Source: BAIKAL-G1 sp943370385
GTDB lineage: Bacteria > Cyanobacteriota > Cyanobacteriia > PCC-6307 > Cyanobiaceae
Direction of reading: 5' to 3'
NCBI GenBank assembly: GCA_943370385.1
Contig: CALRQT020000003.1
Location: 62,001-126,000, forward strand
Length of the DNA stretch: 64,000 nucleotides
A model generated the notes under the pieces. The model had not been told where the DNA came from, did not search any database, and worked only from the letters and a program-made list of their open reading frames with translations. Position numbers and translations under genes: made by a program. Every line of letters starts with the position of its first letter. Positions within the stretch are counted from its first letter, which is position 1. This document shows, one piece after another, positions 43,580 through 52,560 of this stretch.

Positions 43580-44545
43580 ATGGTTCGCCGCCCCAGCCGC
43601 TACAGCGCCATCGCCCCGGCCGAGCGCCTGCCGGAGTGGCTGCGCATGCCGATCGGCACCGCCAGTGAGCTGGAACGGGTGCAAGCCGTGGTGAAGCAGC
43701 AACGGCTGCACACGATCTGCGAAGAAGGGCGCTGCCCCAACCGGGGCGAGTGTTACGCCAGCGGCACGGCCACCTTCCTGTTGGGGGGGCCGATCTGCAC
43801 CCGCAGTTGCGCCTTTTGCCAGGTGGATAAAGGGGAGGCCCCCAGCCCCGTGGATGGCGCCGAAGCGGAAAGGGTGGCCGAGGCGGTGATCGACTTGGAC
43901 CTGCGCTATGTGGTGCTCACGGCCGTGGCCCGCGACGACCTCAGCGACCACGGCGCCAGCCTGTTCACGGCCACCATGGCCGCCATCCGCCGCCGCAATC
44001 CCCTGGTTGCGATGGAGGTGCTCACCCCCGATTTCTGGGGCGGCCAGCGCGATGAAGCCAGCGGCGTTCAGGCCCAACGCCAGCGCCTGGCCACCGTGCT
44101 GGCGGCCGAACCGGCCTGCTTCAACCACAACCTGGAAACGGTGCAACGGCTCCAGGCGGAGGTGCGCCGCGGCGCCACCTACCAGCGCTCCTTGGCCCTG
44201 CTGGCGGCGGCCCGCGAGTTGGCACCCCAGATCCCCACCAAATCGGGGCTGATGCTGGGGCTGGGCGAAACCAGGGAGGAAGTGGTGGAGGCCCTGGCCG
44301 ATTTGCGCAGCGTTGATTGCCAGAGGTTGACCCTGGGGCAATACCTGCGGCCCTCCCTCGCCCACATGCCCGTGGACCGCTATTGGAGCCCCGAAGCCTT
44401 TAACGAGCTGGGGGCCATAGCCAATGAGATGGGGTTTGAGCAGGTGCGCAGTGGTCCCCTGGTGCGCAGCAGCTATCACGCGGGCGAACCCAGCCAGTCA
44501 AGATCAAAAGGCTTGGGAGCCAACGCCCTGGCCATGGACACCTAA
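43580..44545 (+). CDS. lipA: Lipoyl synthase
   Basis: A 321-residue radical SAM enzyme inserting two sulfurs into octanoyl groups. It has both iron-sulfur motifs: the auxiliary cluster CEEGRCPNRGEC and the radical SAM motif CTRSCAFC. The MLGLGE segment, the EVLTPDF phrase and the C-terminal RSSY motif (GPLVRSSYHA) that ligates the auxiliary cluster are present. It lies 49 bases after recR on the same strand. Confidence 0.97.
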   Translation: MVRRPSRYSAIAPAERLPEWLRMPIGTASELERVQAVVKQQRLHTICEEGRCPNRGECYASGTATFLLGGPICTRSCAFCQVDKGEAPSPVDGAEAERVAEAVIDLDLRYVVLTAVARDDLSDHGASLFTATMAAIRRRNPLVAMEVLTPDFWGGQRDEASGVQAQRQRLATVLAAEPACFNHNLETVQRLQAEVRRGATYQRSLALLAAARELAPQIPTKSGLMLGLGETREEVVEALADLRSVDCQRLTLGQYLRPSLAHMPVDRYWSPEAFNELGAIANEMGFEQVRSGPLVRSSYHAGEPSQSRSKGLGANALAMDT

Positions 44546-44647
44546 TCGACGCTCCCCATCCGCTGCATCACCAAAGCAATGGGGGCCTATCGATAGGGGG
44601 GAACGGGATCGATTGACTACGTTATCGGCACCCTTAGACCAGATGCC

Positions 44648-45454
44648 GTGAATGCCAACCAGCTGGTAGGGGCTGCCAAATCATGGATCAAGCAGGTAGC
44701 GCCAACACCGCTCTTAAATCGCTATGGCATTGTCAAGGGAGAGCCCTTTGCGGCGCTGTCCTTTTCAGCCGATGCGGATATCCGAAGAGACATCGAAGAG
44801 CGGCTGGGCTATCACGGTCCGCTGTTAGATCTTTACTCAGGAGAGCTGAAGCAGTCTGTCCACAAGTGGCACCACTACCTCCCTCTCTATGAGCGCTATT
44901 TCAATCGCTTTCGCCAAACTTCCGTCAAATTCCTGGAAATTGGCGTGTCCAAGGGCGGCAGCTTGCAGATGTGGCGCCAATACTTTGGCGACGCAGCGCT
45001 CATTTACGGCATCGACATCAATCCAGCCTGCAAGGCCTATGACGGCATCGCCGGCCAGGTGAGGATCGGCTCCCAGGACGACAGGACTTTCCTCGATGCC
45101 GTGGTGGGCGAAATGGGTGGAGTTGACGTGATCCTGGACGACGGCAGCCATCACATGAAGCACATCAAGGCAACCCTTGAAGCCCTCTTTCCACGCCTTA
45201 ACAATGGCGGCCTCTACCTGATTGAAGACCTGCATACGGCCTACTGGCATGGCTGGGGTGGCGGCTATGCATCCCCCTCAAACTTTTTCAACACAATCCG
45301 CAGCATGGTTGATGACATGCACCACTGGTATCACGACATGCCGATCCAGCATCCCGCCCTAAGCCCCCATTGCCCGGCGATTCATATCCACGACTCGATG
45401 GTGGTGCTCGAAAAGGAAATCACCCACAAGCCCACCCACTCCCTCTGCAAATAG
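44648..45454 (+). CDS. Class I SAM-dependent methyltransferase (CmcI-like)
   Basis: A 268-residue protein. The SAM-binding motif FLEIGVSKGGSLQMW is followed by YGIDINPACKAYDG, QVRIGSQDDRTFLDAV, VDVILDDGSHHMKH and GGLYLIEDLHTAYW, matching the family that includes CmcI and glycan-modifying methyltransferases. The aspartate and histidine of DDGSHH may bind metal. The start is GTG at 44648. GC is lower than in the flanking lipA and ribD genes, which hints at later arrival. A role in surface-polysaccharide methylation is possible but inferred. Confidence 0.88.
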   Translation: MNANQLVGAAKSWIKQVAPTPLLNRYGIVKGEPFAALSFSADADIRRDIEERLGYHGPLLDLYSGELKQSVHKWHHYLPLYERYFNRFRQTSVKFLEIGVSKGGSLQMWRQYFGDAALIYGIDINPACKAYDGIAGQVRIGSQDDRTFLDAVVGEMGGVDVILDDGSHHMKHIKATLEALFPRLNNGGLYLIEDLHTAYWHGWGGGYASPSNFFNTIRSMVDDMHHWYHDMPIQHPALSPHCPAIHIHDSMVVLEKEITHKPTHSLCK

Positions 45455-45582
45455 ATCCTGATTCGCCGGATCGGCCATGTTCAGGCTTACAAGCACGATC
45501 TAGCCTGCTGCTGCCGAACCACAGAAGCTACGGATTCGGCGTCCAGAACCATGGGATTGAATACCGCAAAAGCAACCTTTTA

Positions 45583-46719
45583 TCAGCCCAATTCATCAAC
45601 AAGAGGCAAGCCCATCTGCCAAAGCCAATCCACCCCCAACCGCTCCACTCCCTGCTGATCCCACTGCTGCGCCCCATTCACATCCACCAGCCCCAAATCC
45701 CCCAGGGGCGTCCGCGCCGCCAGCCCCCCCAACAGCTTCGGTGCGATCACCGCCGCCAGCTGCTGCACGCAGCCTTGCTTCAGGGCCTCTGCAGCCAGGG
45801 GCGGACCGCATTCCCACAGCACCTGGTTACAGCCCCGTTGAGCCAAAACTTCCAACACAGTCAAGGGAGTGCAGGGATCCAGTTCCAGGCGCTGCACCCC
45901 CAACTGGTCGAGGAGTTGCCGCCCTTGGAGACTGGCTTCAGGGCCATGCACCACCAGGGTCGGTGCCAGGCCCTGGTCCCAGAGCTGACGGTGCTGGGGG
46001 AGATCGAGGGTGCGCGACAGCACCACCCGCAGAGGTTCGCGGGGGCCCAGGCCCCGGCTGGTGAGCAGGGGGTCGTCGGCGCGCAGGGTGCCGCCTCCCA
46101 CGATCACCGCGTCGACCTGGCCGCGCAGGCGGTGGACCCAGGCCCGGGCCTCGGGGCCGCTAATCCACTGGCTGGAGCCATTGGACAGGGCCGTGCGGCC
46201 ATCGAGGCTCATGGCCCATTTCAAAAGGCCCAGGGGCCTGCCGGTCGTGACCCGGTGGATAAAGGACCGGTTCAAGGTCCTGGCCTCGGAGCCGCAAACC
46301 CCGGCAAGCACCTCAACACCGGCGGCCTGCAATTGGGCCAGGCCCTGGCCAGCCACCCGGGGATCGGGATCCACCATCGCCACCACGACCCGGCCCACGC
46401 CGGCGGCCAGCAGGGCCTGGCTGCAGGGGGGCGTGCGGCCGTGGTGGCAGCAGGGCTCCAGGGTCACGATCGCCGTGCCGCCCTTGGCCCGCCCGCCCGC
46501 CTGGCCCAGGGCGCCCACTTCAGCGTGGGGCAGGCCGGCTTGGGCATGGAAGCCTTCGCCCACCAGCTGGCCGCTGGCATCGAGCACCACGCAGCCCACC
46601 ATCGGGTTGGGGCTGGTGCGGCCCTGGCCCAGGGCGGCCAGCTGCAGGGCCCGCCCCATCCAGGGGCGCCAGCGGGCCACCTGCTCAGCCGTGGGCTGGA
46701 AGGGGGTGGTTGGGCTCAA
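45583..46719 (-). CDS. ribD: Bifunctional riboflavin deaminase/reductase RibD
   Basis: A 378-residue enzyme for the second and third steps of riboflavin synthesis. The deaminase domain has HAEVGAL (zinc His and catalytic Glu) and PCCHHGRTPPC (zinc Cys pair), after TSPNPMVGCVV. The reductase domain begins near LLKWAMSLDGRTAL and includes VDAVIVGGGTLRADDPLLTS and VLWECGPPLAAEAL. Its ATG overlaps the stop of the DUF3122 gene (ATGA). Confidence 0.96.
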   Translation of the reverse strand: MSPTTPFQPTAEQVARWRPWMGRALQLAALGQGRTSPNPMVGCVVLDASGQLVGEGFHAQAGLPHAEVGALGQAGGRAKGGTAIVTLEPCCHHGRTPPCSQALLAAGVGRVVVAMVDPDPRVAGQGLAQLQAAGVEVLAGVCGSEARTLNRSFIHRVTTGRPLGLLKWAMSLDGRTALSNGSSQWISGPEARAWVHRLRGQVDAVIVGGGTLRADDPLLTSRGLGPREPLRVVLSRTLDLPQHRQLWDQGLAPTLVVHGPEASLQGRQLLDQLGVQRLELDPCTPLTVLEVLAQRGCNQVLWECGPPLAAEALKQGCVQQLAAVIAPKLLGGLAARTPLGDLGLVDVNGAQQWDQQGVERLGVDWLWQMGLPLVDELG

Positions 46720-47258
46720 GCTGGGTTGGCCCCTGCGGCCCCTTCAACCCAGTCGGGCAGGCTGCGCCATTCGGACACCACGTAGGGGGGCACCGGCAGC
46801 TCCACGAACACGCCTGGCAACCGGAGCCGCAGCGGCCGGTTTTGCTGCAGGTCCGCCAGCAGCGGGCCGAGGTCAAATTCGGCGGCGGCATCGCGGCCAT
46901 CGCGGGCCAGCTTGGGGTTGGCGGTGGTGATGTCGGCCAGGTCCCAATGGCTGCGGCCAGAGCTCACCTGCAGGGCCGTGGGATGGTCGAGCCGCACCCG
47001 CCCGGGAAAACTGACGATGCGCAGGCGCAACGGCCCCCCGGTCGGCCCCTCGCGGTAGGCCACCAGTTGCCAGCTTTGGTCGTCCAAGTCGCGCAGGCTG
47101 TCGAGGCTGCGCACGACCTGGACGCCGTTTTCATCGCCATGGGCGTGGATTTGGGCCTGGGCCGGCGCCCCAGCCAAAAGCTGAATGGCGAGGGTGAGGA
47201 TCAAGCCCATGACCAGGCTCCAGGGGCCATGGCTCAGAGGGTTGGTGGCCCCACCCAT
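46716..47258 (-). CDS. DUF3122 family secreted protein
   Basis: A 180-residue protein with an N-terminal membrane or signal segment (LVMGLILTLAIQLLAGAPAQ then AQIHAHGD, probable cleavage after AQAQ). The mature domain contains VVRSLDSLRDLDDQSWQLVA, RLRIVSFPGRVRLDHPTAL and LPVPPYVVSEWRSL, which I recognise as the cyanobacterial DUF3122 family of unknown function. The ATG at 47258 is preferred to a 94-residue-longer low-complexity reading. Its stop overlaps the ribD start. Confidence 0.82.
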   Translation of the reverse strand: MGGATNPLSHGPWSLVMGLILTLAIQLLAGAPAQAQIHAHGDENGVQVVRSLDSLRDLDDQSWQLVAYREGPTGGPLRLRIVSFPGRVRLDHPTALQVSSGRSHWDLADITTANPKLARDGRDAAAEFDLGPLLADLQQNRPLRLRLPGVFVELPVPPYVVSEWRSLPDWVEGAAGANPA

Positions 47259-47287
47259 CCCTGCGCTTGTTGATCCGCGGAACACTC

Positions 47288-49798
47288 TCAAGATGCCTCC
47301 CGTTCCGCACCGGGAATCACCTGCCAATTGGTGTGGGTGGCCCAAAGGGCCCAGATCGCCATGGCCCGCAGGTAATGGCAGGCCCGGAAGGTGTTCACCC
47401 CCGTGATCGCTTCGGGGGTGCGGAACTGGAGGCCGCCGGCATACACCTGCTCCACCACCGCGCCGCAAATGGCGAGAGCCGTGTCGCCCTGATCCATCAA
47501 GCGGTAGTAGGCAGCCAGGCCGAAGTTGATGCCGGTCCACACCTCCAGGGGGTGGGTGCCATTGGGATCCAGGGGTGTGCCATCGCGGCGAAGGCCATTG
47601 GCCACGCCGAGCTTGCCGCCCTGGAAACCCTCAAAGCAGGCCTCCTTCACCGCCCGCAGGGCCGATTGGGCCCGGTCATCGGCCACCACGCTGGGCAGGC
47701 CCAGCAGGCGGGCATAGAAATCGCCGCAGAGTTGGTCCGCCATCACCACCGGCGTGCCACTTTCGGCATCGATCTTGTAAAACTCGCCATTCCAAAGAAG
47801 GAGATCAAAGTTGGAGCGCGATTGCTCCAGCCAACTGCCGAAGGTGCGTTGATCCCCGGAGGTATCGAGGCCCAGGTCGAGTTGCAGCCGCTGGGCCATG
47901 GCCAGAGCCGCCTCTAGGGCAGCAATCCAAAGGGCGCCGCAATAGGCGCTCACCCCCTTGAGGGGCCAGTCGTCGAAGGTTTGGTCGGGGGCGCCGCCGT
48001 TATCGGGCAGGCCGTCGTTGTTGGTGTCGAAGGCCTTGAGGTAGTGGAGGGCCTGCACGGCGGCGGGCCAGCAATCGGCCAAAAAGCGCAGGTCTTCGCC
48101 ATTGGGGGCCAGCTTGAAGGTGCGCCACACCTGCAACACATAGTCGCTTGCGAGATCTTTCCAGAGGTTGCAATCCTGGTAGGCGGTGTAGTTGGTGGCC
48201 TCAAAGGGCCGCTCGTTCGGGGCACCTAAATCGTGGGGGGTGGCACCGGCCACCTTGCGGGCCGCCTCGACCCGGCCCTTGCCCTGGGTGAAATACCAAC
48301 CAATCGGCCGGGGCGTGGCATCGGCGGCAGGAATGGCGCGGGCAAAACTGCGCAGCACCGCCTTATCGAGCTCGGGCCAGAGCTGCAGCAGGGCAAAGGA
48401 GCCATAGAGCCGCACGTCCAGGCTCTCGTACCAGGCGTAGTCGAGGCACTCGAGCACGCCGAATTGACCGACCGGATCGGCGCTGCTGGCGGCGGTCCAG
48501 AGGCTGCCGCCACTGGCCAGGTCGTAGAGCTCGTTGAACAGGGCCATGCGCAGGGCTTCGGGCAGGTCGGTGCGGGCCAGCACCGGCTGCTGCCAGGCGT
48601 AGATCTTCTGCAACCAATCGGGCCAATCCCGCAGGGCTTCAGCCGCGATCGCGGCGGCGTTGGTGCCGGAAGCCGAGAAGAAATCGCTGTAGCGGCGCAG
48701 GGCGCGGCTGCCGGTGGCATAGGCCGTCACCGGCAGGTCCCAACTGATCACCAGGGGGATCTGACGGGTTTCGCCGGGCTCCAGGCGGAAGCGCACGGCC
48801 ATCGCCGCACTGGCGGCCTCGCTGGCGCTGCTGGCTCGATCGTTATCGCTTTGGGGAATCGAGCCCTCGCGGGCGAATGGCTCCCAGAGCTCCGCGCCGG
48901 TGCCGGTGGGATCCCAGCGGCTGCAGCGCAGGACCTCGACCCCCTCCTGGGGGCTGGTGGCCAGGCACCACTGGCCCTGGCCCTCGGCGATGGGATCGGC
49001 GAGGGCTCCTTCCAGCAGCACACCGCTGAGGCCGTCGCCATCCACCTGGCGGTTGCGCTGGCCGGTGCCCAGGCCAATGGCCGGCACGTAGTTGTGCTCC
49101 GGGCTGCCGTCATCGCGGAAGGTGACCGCCGCCGAGGGGTCGGTGTTGGTGAACCAGCCCGTGGTGTTGCGCCAGCTCAGCAGCAGGGACAGGTCGAGGG
49201 GGGCATCGGTGGGGTTGGAGAGGGTCCAAACGAACACCGCCACCGGATAGCTGCTGCGTTGGTAATCGCCGGGCAGGATCGGGCTGAAGGCCTGCACGCC
49301 CACCTGGGCGTCGAACACTCCTTCGTACTCGGTCCAACTGAGCGGATAGCGGGCGGCGTAGGTGCCGGTGCTGCGCTCAACGGTGCTGGCGGGGTACCAA
49401 TCCCAAGCGCCCAGGGGCTCGCCTGCCTCGGGGCGGGAGGCATCGACCTGGGGCTTCACCGCCAGGGCATGGGCGCGGCTGCCCTTGGGGCCGCTTTCAA
49501 ACAAGGCGAACTGGCAATCGGGCAAGGTGCCGAACCAGTGTTCGCCGCCATCGAGGTGCCAGAGGTTGAAGGTGCCATCGGGCGCCCGGCCGATGCAGCC
49601 GGCGCCGAAGCCCCCCAGGGGCATGCCGTGGCTGGGGCCATCATCGAGGTTGCTGGCGTAGCGCACCGTGTAGGGCTGCTCCCAGCCGAGGCCAAAGGGA
49701 CGCGACCAGCTAGCAGGTGGCACGGGCCAGGGGGCTGGCTTGCCGGGGCCCGGGCCCCGCAGGCGCGAAGTCAGGGCAGAGAGGCCAAACGGCGCCAT
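47288..49798 (-). CDS. GH116-like beta-glucosidase/glucosylceramidase family protein
   Basis: An 836-residue protein with the two-domain GH116 plan: an N-terminal beta-sandwich (GMPLGGFGAGCIGRAPDGTF and later VFVWTLSNPTDAPLDLSLLL) and a C-terminal (alpha/alpha)6 barrel. The probable nucleophile Glu is in YAWYESLDVRLYGSF at about residue 458, and the acid Asp in NGGAPDQTFDDWPLKG at about 605. The bacterial enzymes hydrolyse beta-glucosides; the animal homologue GBA2 cleaves glucosylceramide. No signal peptide is seen. The true substrate is unknown. Confidence 0.9.
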   Translation of the reverse strand: MAPFGLSALTSRLRGPGPGKPAPWPVPPASWSRPFGLGWEQPYTVRYASNLDDGPSHGMPLGGFGAGCIGRAPDGTFNLWHLDGGEHWFGTLPDCQFALFESGPKGSRAHALAVKPQVDASRPEAGEPLGAWDWYPASTVERSTGTYAARYPLSWTEYEGVFDAQVGVQAFSPILPGDYQRSSYPVAVFVWTLSNPTDAPLDLSLLLSWRNTTGWFTNTDPSAAVTFRDDGSPEHNYVPAIGLGTGQRNRQVDGDGLSGVLLEGALADPIAEGQGQWCLATSPQEGVEVLRCSRWDPTGTGAELWEPFAREGSIPQSDNDRASSASEAASAAMAVRFRLEPGETRQIPLVISWDLPVTAYATGSRALRRYSDFFSASGTNAAAIAAEALRDWPDWLQKIYAWQQPVLARTDLPEALRMALFNELYDLASGGSLWTAASSADPVGQFGVLECLDYAWYESLDVRLYGSFALLQLWPELDKAVLRSFARAIPAADATPRPIGWYFTQGKGRVEAARKVAGATPHDLGAPNERPFEATNYTAYQDCNLWKDLASDYVLQVWRTFKLAPNGEDLRFLADCWPAAVQALHYLKAFDTNNDGLPDNGGAPDQTFDDWPLKGVSAYCGALWIAALEAALAMAQRLQLDLGLDTSGDQRTFGSWLEQSRSNFDLLLWNGEFYKIDAESGTPVVMADQLCGDFYARLLGLPSVVADDRAQSALRAVKEACFEGFQGGKLGVANGLRRDGTPLDPNGTHPLEVWTGINFGLAAYYRLMDQGDTALAICGAVVEQVYAGGLQFRTPEAITGVNTFRACHYLRAMAIWALWATHTNWQVIPGAEREAS

Positions 49799-50192
49799 GG
49801 AGCTGGACCAGGTGACCCCAGCTTGTCAGAGCCCGCTGGCGCAGCGGCGGCGAAACGGTTGCTAGCGAACGCCTAAGGCGGGCTTAAGGGAAGCCAAACC
49901 CCAGAAACTGGAAGCCAAAAGACAGTTAAAAGGGACCAATCTTCTCCCTGCCGAAAGGTGAATACAGCGCCTAAAAGTGAGAACAAAGGAAGCCATTGAC
50001 AAAACTGCGCACCTGATCTGGGGCAGGTTGCCGCATTTCGGCCCAGATGGGGGAGGAAACGCTCCATGGCTGGTACTTTTTGGCTGAGCGTTGTACAAAA
50101 ATGGCCCAATGCCAGGGGGAAACCATCCAAGCAATCGGTTTCAACCACTATCGGCATGTTGCGCACTCCTGGGTCAATTCGTTGATCAGTCC
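49799..50192. other. Divergent intergenic region of about 390 bases
   Basis: Between the divergent GH116-like and acyltransferase genes. GC is lower than in the flanks. A TTGACA hexamer at 49996-50001 lacks a matching -10 element at proper distance. I see no gene or RNA here. Confidence 0.45.
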
Positions 50193-52466
50193 ATGCCATG
50201 GTTCCAGCCAAAACTAATCGATGGCATGGGCCGCCTAGGCAGAGCCCTGGCTCGTGGCTTGGTACACGGCATGGCACACGGCACAGTCCCTATTGGGCGC
50301 TATTTGCTGGAGCCCTTAGCCCACTCCCTGGGTAACACCAGCAAGGCCTATCGGCCGGAAATCGATGGCCTCCGCGCCATTGCCGTGCTGGCGGTGATCG
50401 CCAATCACATGGGGGCTTCTGTGTTGCCAGGGGGGTATCTCGGTGTCGATATGTTCTTCGTGATCTCGGGCTATGTGGTGACCTCGTCGCTACTAGCCAG
50501 GTCCGAGTCCGGCGGAGCCGCCCTGCTGAAGGATTTCTACAGGCGCCGATTCAAACGGCTCTTGCCAGCCCTCATCCTGATGGTGCTGGGGTCGGCCCTG
50601 CTGTTCACGCTGGTGGTCTCACCCTTTGATGACAGCTACAGGCCGTCGTTGCGCACGGCCATGGCGGCCCTGGTTGGGATGTCCAATCTCTACCTCCTGC
50701 GCCAGGGAACCCAGTATTTCTCCCCAGACACCCTCTACAACCCCTGGATGCACAGCTGGTCGCTCGGGGTGGAGGAGCAGTTCTACCTGCTCTGGCCCCT
50801 GCTGCTGCTGGCCTGTGGTTTCGGCCGGCCAGGGGCCGATCGCTGGCGCCGGCGCCGGCTGGTGCTCCTCAGCCTGGCCCTGCTGGTGGCATCCCTGAGT
50901 GTTGATTGGGCGCTCACCCTGGCGGGACAGGGAGAACAGGCCTTTTTTCTGATGCCAGCCCGCTTCTGGGAACTGGCCCTGGGCTGCCAGGCCTACTTGC
51001 TGCATCGGGGCCGTGGAGAAAGCAGGGATCCAGACACCCTCAACGGGTCCGCCGGTGAAACGGCAAACCCAGATCCCCAACCCAGCCGGCTTCTACGGGG
51101 CCTGGTCCGCTGGTTCCACAACCAGAAGGCGCCCCTAACCCTGGCGGCCCTGGCGGGACTGCTGCTGCTCCTAACCCGGCCGGAGTCCGAAAGGTCCTGG
51201 ACCAGCCTGGCCATCACCACGCTCACGGCGGCCCTGCTGGTCCTGGCCGAACCGGGAGCGACCGCCACCCAACTCCTGGTCCAGCGGTGGGCCGTGGCGA
51301 TTGGCCTGCTCTCCTATTCGCTCTACCTCTGGCACTGGCCCTTGATCGTGCTGGCCCGCTGGACGATTGGCCTGCAGCCGGTGGTGATCGCCCCCCTGCT
51401 TCTCCTGATCGGCCTGGCGTCCCTGTTGTCCTATCGGTTCGAAGTGTTCTGCCGCTATGGCTCCGGGCTCCCCTTGCTAGGCCGTCGGGCCCTCGTGGGC
51501 TATCCAGCCTTTTCGCTGGTGAGTGCCGCAATTCTGGTGGCCCTGCAAGGACCACTCCAGGCCCGCCTCTATGGGAGCCGACTCGATGGCGATGGAGGCC
51601 AAAGCAGCACGCTCAAGCGCATCAGGGGCACCACGATTGATACGGTCCATTGCTTCGTGGAACCCACCAGTCCGCTCCGCAGCTCCGACAGTTGGAACGC
51701 CTGCCGCAGCGGCCAGGGCAACGGACGTCCAACCCTATTTTTTGAGGGGGATAGCCATACCCATGCCCTGATTCCCCTGGGCGAGAGGCTCCTCAAGGAT
51801 GGCCAATTCCAGGTGGCTTTTGCGGCCCGCGGAGGGTGCCCGTTCCCCTATTTTCAGCCTTGGCACCAGGATCGCCACCGCTCCGATCGCTACCGCCTCT
51901 GCCAGCCCCATGCCCAGGCCAGGCTCGCTGATCTAGGGCGGGCGATCCAACCGGGCGACCGTCTGGTTCTGGTGTCCAACCTGCCCAGTACTCTCGGGGA
52001 AGGCCCCAGGGCCGAGGCACCGCAACGCTTTGAGGCCTACAGGCGCTCGATCCTGCAGCTGGCCGGTCGCATCAAACACCAGGGTGCCCGGCTCGTGCTG
52101 GTATCGCCCTTGCCATCGTTTGAACAGAGCAAGCTCTCCATCCCCCTAACCCTTTGCCATAGCGAGTGGTTTCGTCCGAGCTGGGCGATCCCCCAGGCTT
52201 GCCGAGGCGTGGCTGAATCCCGCCAGCTGGAACTGCAACACACCGCAGCCATCCGCGGCCTCCAGAGGGAACTGGAACGCCAATCCCCGGTGATTGATGT
52301 CTTCGATCCGTTCAACAGTGTGTGCCCTCCAGCCCAGGCCAGCTGCCGCACCTACGCGCAGGGCCAACTGCTGTTCAGCGATGGCAATCACCTCACCAGC
52401 CAAGGGGCGTTGCGTCTTTATGGGGCGTTCAGCCGCTTTTTGGCCCAAACCGAAGAGGCCCCCTAG
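50193..52466 (+). CDS. Acyltransferase-3 fused to an SGNH domain (OafA/YrhL type)
   Basis: About 757 residues from ATG 50193; an upstream TTG at 50091 is less likely. The first part is an acyltransferase-3 membrane domain with about ten helices, opening YRPEIDGLRAIAVLAVIANH, then GYLGVDMFFVISGYVVTS and YRRRFKRLLPALIL, and NPWMHSWSLGVEEQFYLLWP. The C-terminal extracytoplasmic SGNH domain starts PTLFFEGDSHTHALIPLG, contains FAARGGCPF and ends LLFSDGNHLTSQGALRLYG, giving the Ser-Asp-His set. Such proteins O-acetylate surface glycans. Confidence 0.92.
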   Translation: MPWFQPKLIDGMGRLGRALARGLVHGMAHGTVPIGRYLLEPLAHSLGNTSKAYRPEIDGLRAIAVLAVIANHMGASVLPGGYLGVDMFFVISGYVVTSSLLARSESGGAALLKDFYRRRFKRLLPALILMVLGSALLFTLVVSPFDDSYRPSLRTAMAALVGMSNLYLLRQGTQYFSPDTLYNPWMHSWSLGVEEQFYLLWPLLLLACGFGRPGADRWRRRRLVLLSLALLVASLSVDWALTLAGQGEQAFFLMPARFWELALGCQAYLLHRGRGESRDPDTLNGSAGETANPDPQPSRLLRGLVRWFHNQKAPLTLAALAGLLLLLTRPESERSWTSLAITTLTAALLVLAEPGATATQLLVQRWAVAIGLLSYSLYLWHWPLIVLARWTIGLQPVVIAPLLLLIGLASLLSYRFEVFCRYGSGLPLLGRRALVGYPAFSLVSAAILVALQGPLQARLYGSRLDGDGGQSSTLKRIRGTTIDTVHCFVEPTSPLRSSDSWNACRSGQGNGRPTLFFEGDSHTHALIPLGERLLKDGQFQVAFAARGGCPFPYFQPWHQDRHRSDRYRLCQPHAQARLADLGRAIQPGDRLVLVSNLPSTLGEGPRAEAPQRFEAYRRSILQLAGRIKHQGARLVLVSPLPSFEQSKLSIPLTLCHSEWFRPSWAIPQACRGVAESRQLELQHTAAIRGLQRELERQSPVIDVFDPFNSVCPPAQASCRTYAQGQLLFSDGNHLTSQGALRLYGAFSRFLAQTEEAP

Positions 52467-52560
52467 GGCGCCACTAGGGAAGCGCCATGACCAGCAAGCC
52501 CTAAAAGCTGATGATCAAACTAAACAATTTTGCTAAGCCAGCGGCCCCGATCCCAAGTCC

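Noticed and set aside
48233..49876. A 547-codon plus-strand frame opposite the GH116-like gene
   Set aside because: Composition is Gly/Ala/His-rich shadow sequence; the minus-strand gene has clear catalytic motifs.
49996..50024. TTGACA as a -35 promoter element upstream of the acyltransferase gene
   Set aside because: No acceptable -10 hexamer at 16-18 bases; the hexamer alone is not enough.
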